This document shows, piece by piece, positions 47,601-55,959 of a DNA stretch of 64,000 nucleotides. The position numbers and the translations under genes were made by a program. Source of the DNA: Diplolepis rosae (lineage: Eukaryota; Arthropoda; Insecta; Hymenoptera; Diplolepididae). Under the pieces are notes generated by a model, which worked only from the letters and a program-made list of their open reading frames with translations, had not been told where the DNA came from and did not search any database. Within the stretch, counting starts at the first letter, position 1. Each line of letters opens with the position of its first letter. The stretch covers positions 18,306,501-18,370,500 of the forward strand of contig JAPYXD010000752.1 in assembly GCA_030998225.1 (NCBI GenBank), read 5' to 3'.

Positions 47601-50600
47601 ATTGGGTTGGAAACAAAGTTATTTCGCTTTGTCCGGTAGATGACTCTAGTCGTTCGAAGTCGTTCTTCTCCATTGCAAACTTCAGACCGTATATGGTATT
47701 TGACAGCTAACGTTTCATAGATTATTCAGTAAAAAAAAAGTTTCAAGTTTTGTTTTTTATTTATTGTTTTGCATTAATTTGAAAAGGGGATTCTAGACGG
47801 TCATTTTCGTCACATTTTACTTTATTACTCCTGAAAAGGTCAAAACGCAGTGCAAGCTCGGATAAAGTTTTATGATGTTTATGGTGAAAAATCATTAACA
47901 GAACGCCAGTCCCAGAATTGGTTTGCTCATTTTCGTTCCTGAGATTTTAATTTCAAAGATGCACCACGCTCTGGACGCCCAACTGAAGTTGACGAGGACA
48001 AAATAAAAGCCACGATAGAAAATAACCGGCGTAGTACGACACGAGAGATCGCAGAGAAGCTTAATATATCACATACATGCATTGAAAGACAGTTAAAACA
48101 ATTTGCTAACGTTAACCCTTTGCACTCCAGTGGTGACTCTCACTTACCATGTTGTTTGGATGTTGCAGGCATCCTCCGAAGGTCCAGAGTGCAAAGAGTT
48201 AATAAGCTCGATACCCTAGCGGACCCAGTTGAGAGAACGGCCAGAGAATATTCTGACCGTCCTCTGACTGTTCTCTGACCGTTTTCTGGCCTCGCATTAT
48301 TATGGCCAAGAACGATAAAAAAACATTTAAAACATTGCAATTATGATTCTGTGGCGTAATTTGGAATAAATGGTGTAGGAATAAATAAAATAATTTTATT
48401 TTTCAGCGATAAAAACTAGGAAAACATCATGTACATGTCATTGAAGGTAGTGCAGTGGTTCACCATTTGCGGAACGTCTTGACCGTCAGGGTTGATCATT
48501 TGTTGGAGTGAGGCGCAACTACTTTTGTCTCACTTCTCACAATAGCCAATCCTGATGGTGGAGACGTTCCGCAAATGGTGAACCACTGCACTGCCTTCAA
48601 TGACAGGTACATGATGTTTTCCTAGTTTTTGTCGCTGAAAAATAAAATTATTGTATTTATTCCTACACCTTCTATTCCAAATTTCTCCACGGAATCATAA
48701 TTGCAATGTTTTAAATGTTTTTTTAACGTTCTTAGCCATAATAATGCGAGGTCAGAGAACGGTCAGAGTATTCTCTGACCGATTTCAACCGGGTCCACTA
48801 GGGTATTTGGGTTCCTCACAAATTGAACGAAATTCAACTCTCCAAACGAATTTCCATTTGCGATTCACTGCTGAAACGTAACGAAACCGATCCATTTTTG
48901 AAGCGAATCATAACGGACGATGAAAAATGGATTATTTACGATAACGTCGTGTGAAAAATGTCATAGAGCAAGCGAGATGGGCCTACACAATCGATATCAT
49001 AAACCGATATTCATCAAAAGAAGGTTACGCTGAGTGTTTGATGGGAGTTCAAAGGTATTGTTTATTTTGAGCTGCTCCCAAGAAACCAAACCATCAATTA
49101 GAATGTCTACTGTCGCCAGCTTATGAAATTGGACAAAGAAATCAAGGAAAAGCGGCCAGAACTGGCAACTCGTAAAGGCGTTATCTTCCATCAAGATAAC
49201 GCCAGACCATATACATCTTTGGCCACTCGCAAAAAATTATTGGAGTTAGGCTGGGAAGTGATTCCTCATCCACCGTATAGTCCTGACCTTGCACCATCCG
49301 ATTATCATTTATTCTGTTCACTTCAAAGCCATTTAAATGGAAAAACATTTGATTAAAATGAGGCTGTCAAAAATAGGTTGATTCTGCTTTTTGCCTCTAA
49401 GAACCAAACTTTCTACGAAAGTGGAATTATGAAGCTGACTGAAAGATGGCAAAAGGTCATCAAACAAAATGGTTAATACATAATTGATTAATGTTTGTTA
49501 TTTGTATTAATAAACTTTCTTTGAAAATCATGAAAAAAAAACGAAATGAATTTGTTGACAACCCTATATATTCATTATTCCAATGAAAAAGAGGACGTTG
49601 GGCGACTTTGCGACTTCTTAAAAACATAATGTAGACATCAATATTAAGTTTCTTGGATCTTCAGTTATACGTAAGACGTTAAATACAAAATGAAAAGCAT
49701 AATACTGAAGACCCAGAAACATCCTTAAGGAGACTTTGCCGGTCCAAACTTCGGATTCGGCGCTCCATTACTTTCATGCCTCACAAAATCTGTAACTCTA
49801 AATCAAATGATTTCGAATTTTTACCGCGTTTTTGAAACATACTCAGGGTCATTCCTCCAAATTTAGTTACATTTAGACCATTGGAAATTTTTTTTTTTCA
49901 AATTATTTATTTATTCATGGTTTTGAAAATATAGCAATCTTTGATACAACGTATCGTGGATACCATTAGAGTTATCACTTTCCAATTGTTTTCTATTGTT
50001 CTTGACAGTATATGGAAGAGTCCGTGGCTAGGAAATTGTCGGATTTCATTTTTGACTGTCCCTATGATTTGTTAACTCTGAGAAAAGATGAACGAATTCA
50101 GGACATAAGTTCGGAAAGCCACCAAAAATCATAAAATCAGTATTTTCAAAAACCTTAGGCACGGATTCTTCCTTACATAGTCAAGAACAATGGGTTTTAA
50201 CATTTTTTTTAAATTAATAAATTTTAAACTCATATTTGATAATTGAAATCTTTAACATGACCTGACGACGTTCCAATAACTTGAGAGCCTGGATTATTAT
50301 TGTCTTCTGATTGTCGTATATGTCTAAAAGACGTCCTTAATAGTGATGGGACCTCGAAATAAAAAAAATCAAAGTTTGGAACATCGATGTCAAAAAAAAA
50401 AAAACATCGGTTTTAAATAATTAAAAGAATAAATAAATATTACATTTTAATGCATGTAAAGGTTTATTTTAATAATAAAATAAATTTTGGTGTATCTTAA
50501 AGGACGTAGTGACTCCTGGAAACAAGAAAATTTCTTTTCATGAAAACATCGGAAAAAGCTCAAAACAATGTTCGGTCATTGATATATCTCTGAAAAAAAT

Positions 50601-53600
50601 GATTAATTGCTACAATTGTTTTGGTTTGTAAAATATGCCACAGCTACTTTATTGGTAGATACTACTTTTTTTCTTATATTTTTTTTAGTATTTCAAGAAA
50701 TCAGGTAGTAAAATCGACTAGAAAGGTTGTTGTGCTAACTTATAAAGCAGCAGTGGCATATTTTAAAAGTTGAAGTGTAGAGTCAATTAAATTTTTTTTC
50801 AGTGATCAAGAGGTGAACATCAATGTTACAAATCGATGTATTGTAACACGAAAACATTCGATTTTACTGATGTTTCGAGGTCGATGTACCATCACTACTC
50901 TTTAAAAAATAGGACATAGATATAGATTATTAAATCAAATTTTGATACCGCATAACATAATTTATTCATTTTATTTACAGCTCCAGGAACTTACTGTCCG
51001 GAGAAAGTTAATTTAGATAAAGGACCAGAATATAGTTTATATGGAAAAGGCCTCCCAGAAAAGCCTAACGACGTTCCTGGTAGGTATTTGTGATAAAAAA
51101 AAGTATAAATAAGCGTTGTCAAGAAAAGTATAGATTAAAAATATTGATTGGAAACAATCTTCAAACTTTTAGATCCTGTGATTTATTGCACGGAATAAAT
51201 GTTAATTTGAATAATGAATCAAAACTGAACTTTGTTTTTAGGCTCTTTGCTGTGCCCAATGCACGGAAAAATAGTTCAAGAAAGTTTATGGAACTGTTCA
51301 AGAGTTAGGGATGCAGATATTCGCGGAACAAAGTTCTGGAAAATTTACAAAAATTTTAGGAATAAAATGCGGAACTTTCAATCGTTTTTCTTGAATGTTT
51401 CGCTTTTTGTTCTGAAAAGTTCTGTACATTTTCCAGAACTCTGTTCCGTATCCCCAACTCTTGAACAGTTCTATAAAATTTACTGAACTATTTTTTTTCG
51501 TGTGGAAATACAGCTTTTTTAGAGAAGATTTTCTCTTCAACATTATCAGATTGTTATGTATATAGATAAATAGATATTTTATAAAATTATCGAAATTCTT
51601 CAGACTCCTTTAAATTGTTTAAGACATACTTTGAACATTGAAAAATAGTCCATAACTTACGTACATCTAATTTAGAATATTATTTAGCATATTTAAAATC
51701 TTCTATAATATCTCAAAATCTTTGAAATTTCTAAAAGTCTTTCCGAATTTCAAAAACGTTCCAGAAGGTTTGAGAATTTTTCAGAATTTTCAAAAAACAT
51801 TTTCATCAACATTTTTGTAAGACTCATTCAAAAATGTATTTTTAAGTCTTGTAGTAGATTAAAATAATTTTCAAAAACTTTTAGTAATAATTAAAAGTAA
51901 TGTAAATTGTATTGACCCTTAATATTAATAAAATGGTACGTTGTTGGAAAATACAGTTTTACACCTAGGAAATCATTTTAAGCACACCTTTTGTTCTGGT
52001 CGAATATCCAAACCTTCCATTTTCACTTACAAATTTAATTAAACACATTAAGTACTCATTTTTTGTGATACACGTTTTAGTACTATAGTTACTCCTGAAA
52101 ATGTGTAATTAGTGCCCCCTTTTTTTTGTATTTTCTAAATTTTAATAAATATCACTGATGAGGGCTCCGATATGAACCGAAACGTCTGATTATATCGACT
52201 TAATCATTTTTGGACCCTAAAGCCAATTTTTTCAACAACGTACCATTTTACTTTTAGTAATTTTTTATTCATCCGGGTCTCCTGACTATATTCAATGATG
52301 TTTCAATCCTTTTTATATTTTATATTTTAGTTATGTGCAATTTTGAAAAATTCGCTAGACATTTAAAAGTTAACAATTTATTATTTTCAGCTCCTGGAAC
52401 ATACAGTCCTGAAAAAGTAAATTTAAATAAAGGACCAGAATACAGTCTGTATGGAAAAGGTCATACTGAAAAGCCTAACAATTTCCCCGGTTTGTAGTTT
52501 GATATAGCTAGAGCTTGTGAAAATATTAATCAACTAAAATGTTATAATTATGGTCTAATCATTTTTAGCTCCTGGAACATACAGTCCTGAGAAAGTAAAT
52601 TTGAATAAAGGACCAGAATATAGTTTATCAGGAAAGGGTCCTTCAGAAAAGCCTAATGATATTCCTGGTACGTATATTAATAAACAAATTGAGCTCTACT
52701 TTTTATTTATATTAAAAAATATAATGGCGGTAACTTCATAATTTACAAATTTTTTTATTTTTCTAACAATTTTTTATTTTATCTCTCAATTTGTTAGGAA
52801 ATTTGGAACATAGAAGAAATGATTTAATATAAAAAAATTTTAAAATAGAAAGATTAAAAACAAAAATGATGGTAGATTAATTTTTACTCTTACTTTTAAT
52901 TTTCATTACTTTACTACTGTTAATACTTTATTTTATTTTATTTACTTTAAAAGATTTAAAAAATTTTTGATGACTGAAACATTTTTATAAAAATCTTTGA
53001 AGTTTAGAAGATTTTGAAATATTTTTAAAAATATTTAAAGCATGGAATAAAAAATTCCATAACTTTTCTATGCTTTCACGAATTTCACTGAGCTGCAGTT
53101 AATCCTGAAATTATATTTAAAAAATTAATGTTATATTAATATAAAAATATTTACAACAAATAAACGCTTTTTCAATTATTTCAGCTCCTGGAACATATAG
53201 TCCTGAAAAAGTAAATCTTAATCATTCACCACAGTATAGTTTTGGTCTCAGACCAGATGCTGAAAGACCAGATGTCACTCCAGGTATTTAAAATTAGAAT
53301 AATTAAAATTAACAAAACTGTTTTCGCGAGTTTAATTCAAAATTCCAAGGACTCGAAATCGCTCGAATCCTAAAAAAAACGACCAAAACATAAACAAATT
53401 TTTTACACCCAACTTATTACAATTTTCAGCACCAGGAAGTTATTGTCCTGAAAAGGTGAATCTCAATAAGGGCCCCGAATATAGTTTGTATGGAAAAGCA
53501 CTTCCAGAAAAAACGAATAACAGCCCTGGTAATTTTTAAACAATATTTGATTTAACGAAAACATAAATTTCTTTAGATTAAAAAGATAGTACAGCAGATC

Positions 53601-55943
53601 ATTCAAAAATACTCAAATAATTTTTAGAAAGGACATTCAGTATAATTCGTACAAGAGGAATTTTAAAGCAAGTTCAAAATAAATTTTTTAATTTAATTTA
53701 TCAAAAATGATTAAGATAATTGGAATTGAATTAAAAGAAATTTTAATTTTGATTATTGTCGGAGCTTGAAATATAAATCTCTCATTTACAATTATAATGT
53801 TTGGAGAATCATTTTCAGAAAATGCATTTCACTTTTATTTACTTTTTTTTTATTCGAAAGATACTCAAGTTTAAATATAAAAAAAAATTTATTTAGCTCC
53901 TGGTACATATAGTCCCGAAAAAGTAAATTTGGATAAATCACCAGAGTACAGTTTTGGAATTAGAGTTGAAAATCACAAAACAGAATCCATACCAGGTAAA
54001 AATCCTACTGAAATTCCATATTTGAATAAGTGTATGGGATCATAAATGAAAACCCATACAGTAATCTATGAGATAATATATAGTTATAATTAATAATGAA
54101 ATTGAAATTTTCAATTCGTATTTTTTCCATATCAGTTAAGGGGAGCTTCTCTTATAAATGGGTCAAAAAATCGATTTTTGGGTTTTTGCATATTCTTATA
54201 GTGTAACAACTTGAAAATATGCTTTCCAAATTTCAAGTGGATTCAAGCAAAATTGACTGAGCTATGTCACTTTTTTCAACAGAAAAAAACGTTACTCCAT
54301 AGAGGACTGAAAATCAAACAAAAAACATACAACATTGTTTGTACCAGAATCAACTCCTGAGGCTCAACAATGCACGCCATTTACCTCTGCGAAAATAGCA
54401 TGTCCCACTTTGAGCAATCATATCTCAGGAATTACTCGATATTTTTACATAAAATTAACACTGTAGCAGTCTCTAATAAAGAATAATAATTACATAAAGT
54501 TTCAAGATTAGGCAACCCGTAGTTTTTTTTAATCCACGCTCGAAATTAAGGAGCGAAAAACCCCGTTTACAGGAGAAGCTCCCCTTAACGTAGCAAATAT
54601 TCATATAAGATTCCACAATCAAGTGTAAAAAACTATTTAGGATCCTTTATGAAAAATTATGTAAGAGATCCAGTGTATATAGATCTCTACATAAGTCTTA
54701 GCATGTAGAGACTTTTTATGATGGTAGAAAATAATTCAAAATACAGTTGTCACTAATTTTCCTATGTAGGCCCAGGGCAATACAATCCAGAAAAAGCGAT
54801 GTTGATACTTGAAAAGGCGTTCCATTTCACTTTCGGTTTGAGACCACCCACGGAAAGATTAAACGATATTCCTGGTAACGAAGAAATAAAATGGCACGAA
54901 GGCTTTTGGGCTGTAATACCGCTTTTCCACAATGCAATAACCTAATTAACACTCTGCACAATTTTATATGTAGCAAGAAAGTACTTATAACTATAACTAA
55001 TTCTCTGGAACCAAGGGTATAAAACTGGAAGAGATTTAACCAAGTGCAAGTCGATTCTTTCAAAGGGATAATTTCAACTCGTAATACAAATTTTTTATCA
55101 GACGCAATTAATCTATCGAGAAAATTAATTATTCAATTAAAATCACATTTATTAAGAATATTTATAGGAGGCGAATATCACTTTAAAATATTTTTTTGTA
55201 TTTGGTGAATTTTAAATATAAAAATTATGGAGTTAAAATTTTTATTTTGAAATTAATATTCATAAAATGGGACACTGGTCACTAAACTACTAAAAATAAT
55301 AATTCAATGGAAAAATGTCCTTTCGAGTTCAAAGCATGGAATAAAATTATAAGAGATTTATACTTGATTCTACAGAACCAAATACAATAAATTATTCCAA
55401 AAAAATAGAAATCCTTCTTATGTTTAGCTAAATGTGATTTGAATTAGATACATTAATTTTTTTGGTGTGAGTAATTTAACAGGGAAACTAATGCTTTCTG
55501 CCTCTTCAGCACCTAACGTATACAATATTCCATCTGTGCTTTGCGGAACAAAGGAGGGTAACAAAAAAACAGCTCCAGCTTACTCTATTTCGGGAAGGCA
55601 AAAGGTATTCACTGACGATAGGGTTCTTGTGCCAGGACCTGGAGCTTACGAAGTTATAAAACCAGATGCTATCACAGCAAAAAGTCCTGCTTACAGCATC
55701 AGCGCCAGGTTCCAATTGCCCGATGACCATTCACAGAAACCTGGACCTGGAGCACATTGTCCTGAAAAGGTATAAATATGAAATGACTTTTTAAATGTAC
55801 ATGAAAATTGAGAGCCAGTAATTATCGAATTAATAAAATCTGGAATTTATTATGTATAGGTTCAAGTGGATTACCCACCAGCACACACTTTTGGAATTCG
55901 ACACTCGCCTTACGTTTGCAATTTAAAAGACACCGTGTATTGA
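29668..55943 (+). CDS. Sperm-tail PG-rich repeat (ODF3/SHIPPO/CIMAP-like) protein, 20 coding exons
   Basis: Predicted CDS joins 29668-29776, 30066-30123, 30899-30969, 32175-32351, 41565-41663, 42181-42279, 42405-42503, 42583-42681, 42990-43088, 47215-47313, 47470-47568, 50981-51079, 52391-52489, 52569-52667, 53185-53283, 53430-53528, 53897-53995, 54770-54874, 55510-55769 and 55860-55943 (2151 nt, 716 aa). The frame stays open across every junction. All introns are GT-AG except one GC donor at 42280. The N-terminus (MGGFTQRPWTPTKRRGPIA) and a PGPGPGQY segment near residue 70 resemble ODF3-type proteins. Residues 139-567 are thirteen 33-residue repeats of the type PAPGTYCPEKVNL..GP.YS...EKPND, and the C-terminal part has two PGPGA motifs. 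Vertebrate ODF3 is about 250 aa, so this protein is much longer because of the repeat exons. Family members are associated with sperm-tail or ciliary microtubules; that role is inferred here. There is no signal peptide or membrane segment. The start was chosen as the first ATG giving the family N-terminus. The whole chain still needs transcript support. Confidence 0.88.
30444..30802. mobile_element. Foldback MITE in STPGR intron 2
   Basis: AAACTCTCTTAATGTGAATC at the left pairs with TTTAGAGAGTGT at the right. AGTCAGCCATTAATTCACATT and TTAGTGACTGACTTTTCATC words are shared by the arms. Confidence 0.5.
31000..32174. other. STPGR intron 3, no further feature
   Basis: AT-rich intron sequence between exons 3 and 4. 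A mildly GC-richer patch at 31620-31760 matches nothing I recognise. Confidence 0.5.
32597..33257. mobile_element. 661-bp TTAA-flanked inverted-repeat element in STPGR intron 4
   Basis: GGTAGTCCGGTAGTAGG at 32597 matches the complement of CGCTACTGGACTACC ending at 33257. TTAA flanks both ends (32593-32596, 33258-33261). The overlapping ORFs at 32694-32924 (+) and 32769-33065 (-) resemble no transposase. Confidence 0.7.
33628..33798. mobile_element. 171-bp foldback MITE
   Basis: CTTCGCCTGACTATGGTTGC at the left pairs with GCAACCATTGTCAGGTGAAG at the right. The arms continue through AACTCATCCTATTTCA. A relative of one arm is at about 6110-6165. Confidence 0.7.
34020..34115 (-). repeat. tRNA-derived SINE-like segment
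   Basis: B-box-like GGTTTGAATCC on the - strand, followed by TGTCAGCGTAAGATTAATTT, which resembles the sequence after the B box at 6955-7035. Not a functional tRNA. Confidence 0.35.
34772..35265 (-). pseudogene. Mariner transposase N-terminal fragment
   Basis: From about 35245 downward the - strand encodes MELTHENFHTMICYDFRRRL, then after a frame break CWYNEFNRVRHSLTDEFRKD and EATLGISSISIYKILHEHLA, the helix-turn-helix half of a mariner transposase. It stops at about residue 120 and the catalytic part is absent. It lies just outside the mariner at 35331-39995 and may be the displaced N-terminus of a related copy. Confidence 0.8.
36120..38110 (+). mobile_element. 5'-truncated LINE with 13-bp target duplication and A-rich tail
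   Basis: Flanked by exact 13-bp repeats AACCCTAGGGTTA (36107-36119, 38111-38123). Ends with A10 then GAAGAAGAAGAA. It is far richer in GC than the surrounding DNA. It encodes the end of a reverse-transcriptase/RNase H ORF, so it is a typical dead-on-arrival non-LTR insertion into the hAT element. Confidence 0.92.
36130..37812 (+). pseudogene. LINE ORF2 fragment: partial reverse transcriptase plus RNase H
   Basis: One reading frame broken by a single TGA at 36394. Residues from PPNQYGFRQGRSSLD to LALDLKGAFNAV are reverse-transcriptase motifs, then the text jumps to SLKYLGVILDARLT, so the region with the catalytic FADD box is deleted. After the thumb-like part comes a full RNase H domain: YTDGSVD, ELYAIFSAV, LSDSRTAL and IPAHSGIRGNEIADGIAR supply the D-E-D-D residues. 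A Cys-rich CGCGEEMRSLQHLFTNCPLL segment closes the protein. RNase H at the end points to the I/R1/LOA group of LINEs; the exact clade is uncertain. Antisense ORFs here are shadows. Confidence 0.9.
38224..38386. mobile_element. 163-bp foldback MITE inside the hAT element
   Basis: TATGGTGGTTTTATACCTCT and its partner AGAGGTATAAAAACACCATTA form the ends. CTCCGGCT.CGGG pairs internally. The - strand ORF over it is incidental. Confidence 0.65.
38588..38707 (+). repeat. 60-bp tandem duplication
   Basis: ATTATGTGACGAGCCTTTCC recurs exactly 60 bp later, and the following CTAACCTCAAATATAACTAT matches with few changes through GCATGC.GAG. It lies in the upstream region of the BED-finger ORF. Confidence 0.85.
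38734..38747. promoter_or_regulatory. Perfect X-box-like palindrome (RFX site consensus)
   Basis: GTTACCATGGTAAC fits the RFX X-box consensus GTNRCC..RGYAAC. A near copy GTTACCATCGTAAC is at 38799-38812. Both sit 200-300 bp before the BED-finger ORF of the hAT element, in intron 4 of the STPGR gene. Binding is not shown. Confidence 0.35.
39022..39504 (+). CDS. BED-type zinc-finger protein of the hAT element (160 aa)
   Basis: Intact ORF. Residues 9-47 form a BED zinc finger: YWKHF at the start, Cys23 and Cys26, a TTSANTSNLKCHYEAIH helix with His42 and His47. BED fingers are the N-terminal DNA-binding domains of hAT transposases and of host proteins derived from them. The rest is a Ser/Asn-rich linker; the dimerisation and catalytic parts are missing and a stop follows at 39502. 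It may be the surviving first exon of a transposase, or a short DNA-binding protein that could compete with a full-length enzyme. Expression is unknown. Confidence 0.7.
   Translation: MMPRQPLPYWKHFVKMNQSFAICRYCDKTITTSANTSNLKCHYEAIHANEKSKSTVGNKRSNLDTPIGSNSKNLKTSTVDNSSKPGCSFNSNFDSTPNPTPGCSSSSASDCNSNSFEISSSSSTAASHNKENIKDVFTNITSYQKGGFKHTKLTDKILYS
40571..40648. repeat. Fragment of the CCCTAGCGGACCC foldback family
   Basis: AGAACGGTAAGAAAAACATT and the end GGGTCCGCTAGGGTA match the right end of the elements at 44999-45505 and 48214-48803. Only one arm is present. Confidence 0.6.
40707..41213. mobile_element. 507-bp inverted-repeat element in STPGR intron 4
   Basis: ACAGAGTGTCTCATTTTAAC at 40707 pairs with GTTAAAATGGGACACCTTGT ending at 41213. 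No gene was recognised inside. Confidence 0.6.
42800..42875 (-). repeat. tRNA-like segment (SINE relic)
   Basis: On the - strand GGCATTGGTGGCGGGATTGT and a B-box-like GGTTCAATTCC are spaced as in a tRNA but the arms pair poorly. It lies in STPGR intron 8. Confidence 0.3.
43562..44646 (+). mobile_element. Mariner in STPGR intron 9, coding region broken
   Basis: TTGGATCTATAACTTAATTC at 43562 and its complement ending at 44646 are the terminal repeats, with TA on both sides. The transposase begins near 43733 (MSKFVPEKVFLRGVLLHY). A deletion then removes about 40 residues. Recognisable later are DEDCCQTQEELAESFGVTQ, WVPHELKFCMSEMLLE, LCIWWDQKGVLYYELLKSGE and FHHDNARPH (second Asp). A deletion removes the PPYSPDLAPS segment and shifts the frame before the FWNGIHKL C-terminus. 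The first Asp remains in TRDET, which is followed by a stop. Inactive. Confidence 0.88.
44739..46149 (-). mobile_element. Mariner in STPGR intron 9, reverse strand, split by a foldback element
   Basis: GTGTACAACTTTGCTTCCGC at the left matches the complement of GCGACAGCAAAGTTGTACAC at the right. The - strand encodes mariner pieces: a QEELAESLGVTQQAISKRL-like segment near 45960-45880, VYYELLKLSETITGDRYRTQ near 45610-45540, then after the foldback element the C-terminal DYLLFRSMGHGLAHHHF and RQLTERWKKVVASDGQY parts. The second-Asp region is lost at the insertion. Inactive. Confidence 0.82.
44999..45505. mobile_element. Foldback element (CCCTAGCGGACCC family) inside a mariner, right end lost
   Basis: Starts CCCTAGCGGACCCGG and is palindromic through CCTCGCATTATTATGGCTAA, whose partner TTAGCCATAATAGTGCGAGG lies near the right edge. 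The outer right end is missing where mariner sequence resumes, so a deletion followed insertion. Full copy at 48214-48803. Confidence 0.75.
46160..47214. repeat. STPGR intron 9, region with iterated GGATCCTGTACAGG-like words
   Basis: AGAATCCTGTACAGG, AGGATCCTGCACAGG and relatives recur at about 46400-46440 and 46770-47115 in both orientations. Similar words occur at 43170-43300 and 54600-54720 in other introns. Probably decayed foldback copies; ends not defined. Confidence 0.4.
48116..48198. mobile_element. 83-bp TTAA-flanked mini element inside a mariner
   Basis: CCCTTTGCACTCC and its partner GAGTGCAAAGAG form the ends, with TTAA on each side (48112-48115, 48199-48202). Size, CCCT start and TTAA fit a very small piggyBac-type MITE. 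Confidence 0.8.
48214..48803. mobile_element. 590-bp foldback element, complete, with TA target duplication
   Basis: CCCTAGCGGACCCAG at 48214 and CGGGTCCACTAGGG at 48803 are flanked by TA. The whole element is a long palindrome, including GTGGTTCACCATTTGCGGAA and its partner near the centre. It is inserted 15 bp after the TTAA that follows the 83-bp element. Confidence 0.85.
49567..50332. other. STPGR intron 11, unassigned part
   Basis: Sequence between the mariner and the hAT MITE. No gene, terminal repeats or tandem repeat were recognised. Confidence 0.45.
50341..50897. mobile_element. 557-bp hAT MITE, relative of 35918-39848
   Basis: TAGTGATGGGACCTCGA and complement of TAGTGATGGTACATCGA form the ends. 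Flanks GTCCTTAA and CTCTTTAA agree at 6 of 8 positions, as for an old 8-bp duplication. CATCGATGT-like words recur inside. No coding region. Confidence 0.75.
51262..51502. mobile_element. 241-bp foldback MITE in STPGR intron 12
   Basis: CACGGAAAAATAGTTCA at the left pairs with TGAACTATTTTTTTTCGTG at the right. AACTGTTCAAGAGTT is in both arms. The overlapping ORFs on the two strands are a consequence of the palindrome. Confidence 0.75.
51931..52249. mobile_element. 319-bp inverted-repeat element in STPGR intron 12
   Basis: AAATGGTACGTTGTTGGAAA at the left and TTCAACAACGTACCATTTTA at the right are inverted. The interior is unassigned. Confidence 0.6.
54140..54584. mobile_element. 445-bp TTAA-flanked inverted-repeat element in STPGR intron 17
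   Basis: GGGGAGCTTCTCTTATAAA and complement of GGGGAGCTTCTCCTGTAAA, with TTAA at both sides (54136-54139, 54585-54588). No gene inside. Confidence 0.8.
54875..55509. other. STPGR intron 18, no further feature
   Basis: AT-rich intron. The small ORFs crossing the exon 18 boundary are not supported. Confidence 0.5.
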
Positions 55944-55953
55944 AAATTAATTA

Positions 55954-55959
55954 AATAAA
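55954..55959 (+). promoter_or_regulatory. Candidate polyadenylation signal of the STPGR gene
   Basis: AATAAA lies 11 bp after the TGA stop codon at 55941-55943. Position and sequence fit a poly(A) signal, but such hexamers are common in this AT-rich DNA. Confidence 0.45.

Larger units (their letters stand above)
47602..49566 (+). mobile_element. Irritans-type mariner in STPGR intron 11, split by two MITEs
   Basis: TTGGGTTGGAAACAAAGTT at 47602 and TTTGTTGACAACCCTA at 49566 are diverged irritans-type ends, with TA flanks. The left end is 34 bp after exon 11. Coding sequence: LTERQSQNWFAHF, APRSGRPTEVDEDKIKA, STTREIAEKLNISHTCIE, then the two insertions, then DDEKWII (first Asp), FHQDNARPYTSLATRKKL (second) and PPYSPDLAPSDYHLF (third). 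The triad is intact, but several stops and frame breaks are present besides the MITEs. Confidence 0.9.
41565..53995 (+). repeat. Thirteen symmetric 99-bp exons encoding 33-residue STPGR repeats
   Basis: Exons 5-17 of the STPGR gene are all 99 bp, start after AG with C[TA]CC[TA]GG or CACC-type sequence, and split a codon after its first base at both ends (phase 1-1). Any one can be duplicated or skipped without breaking the frame. Two end types occur: YSFGLRP (exons 5, 6, 8, 11, 15 and, variant, 17) and YSLYGK or YSLSGK (7, 9, 10, 12, 13, 14, 16). The order SGK, FGLRP, YGK recurs at exons 7-9, 10-12 and 14-16, with exon 13 as a single extra. The third member of each triplet uses CCAGGAA where the others mostly use CCTGGAA or CCTGGGA. 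This suggests duplication of a three-exon block after the original single-exon expansion. Confidence 0.88.

Noticed and set aside
49123..49356. Independent 77-aa gene
   Set aside because: It is the open central part of the irritans-type mariner transposase.
51232..51543. Overlapping 84-aa (+) and 81-aa (-) ORFs
   Set aside because: Both come from the two arms of a foldback MITE.
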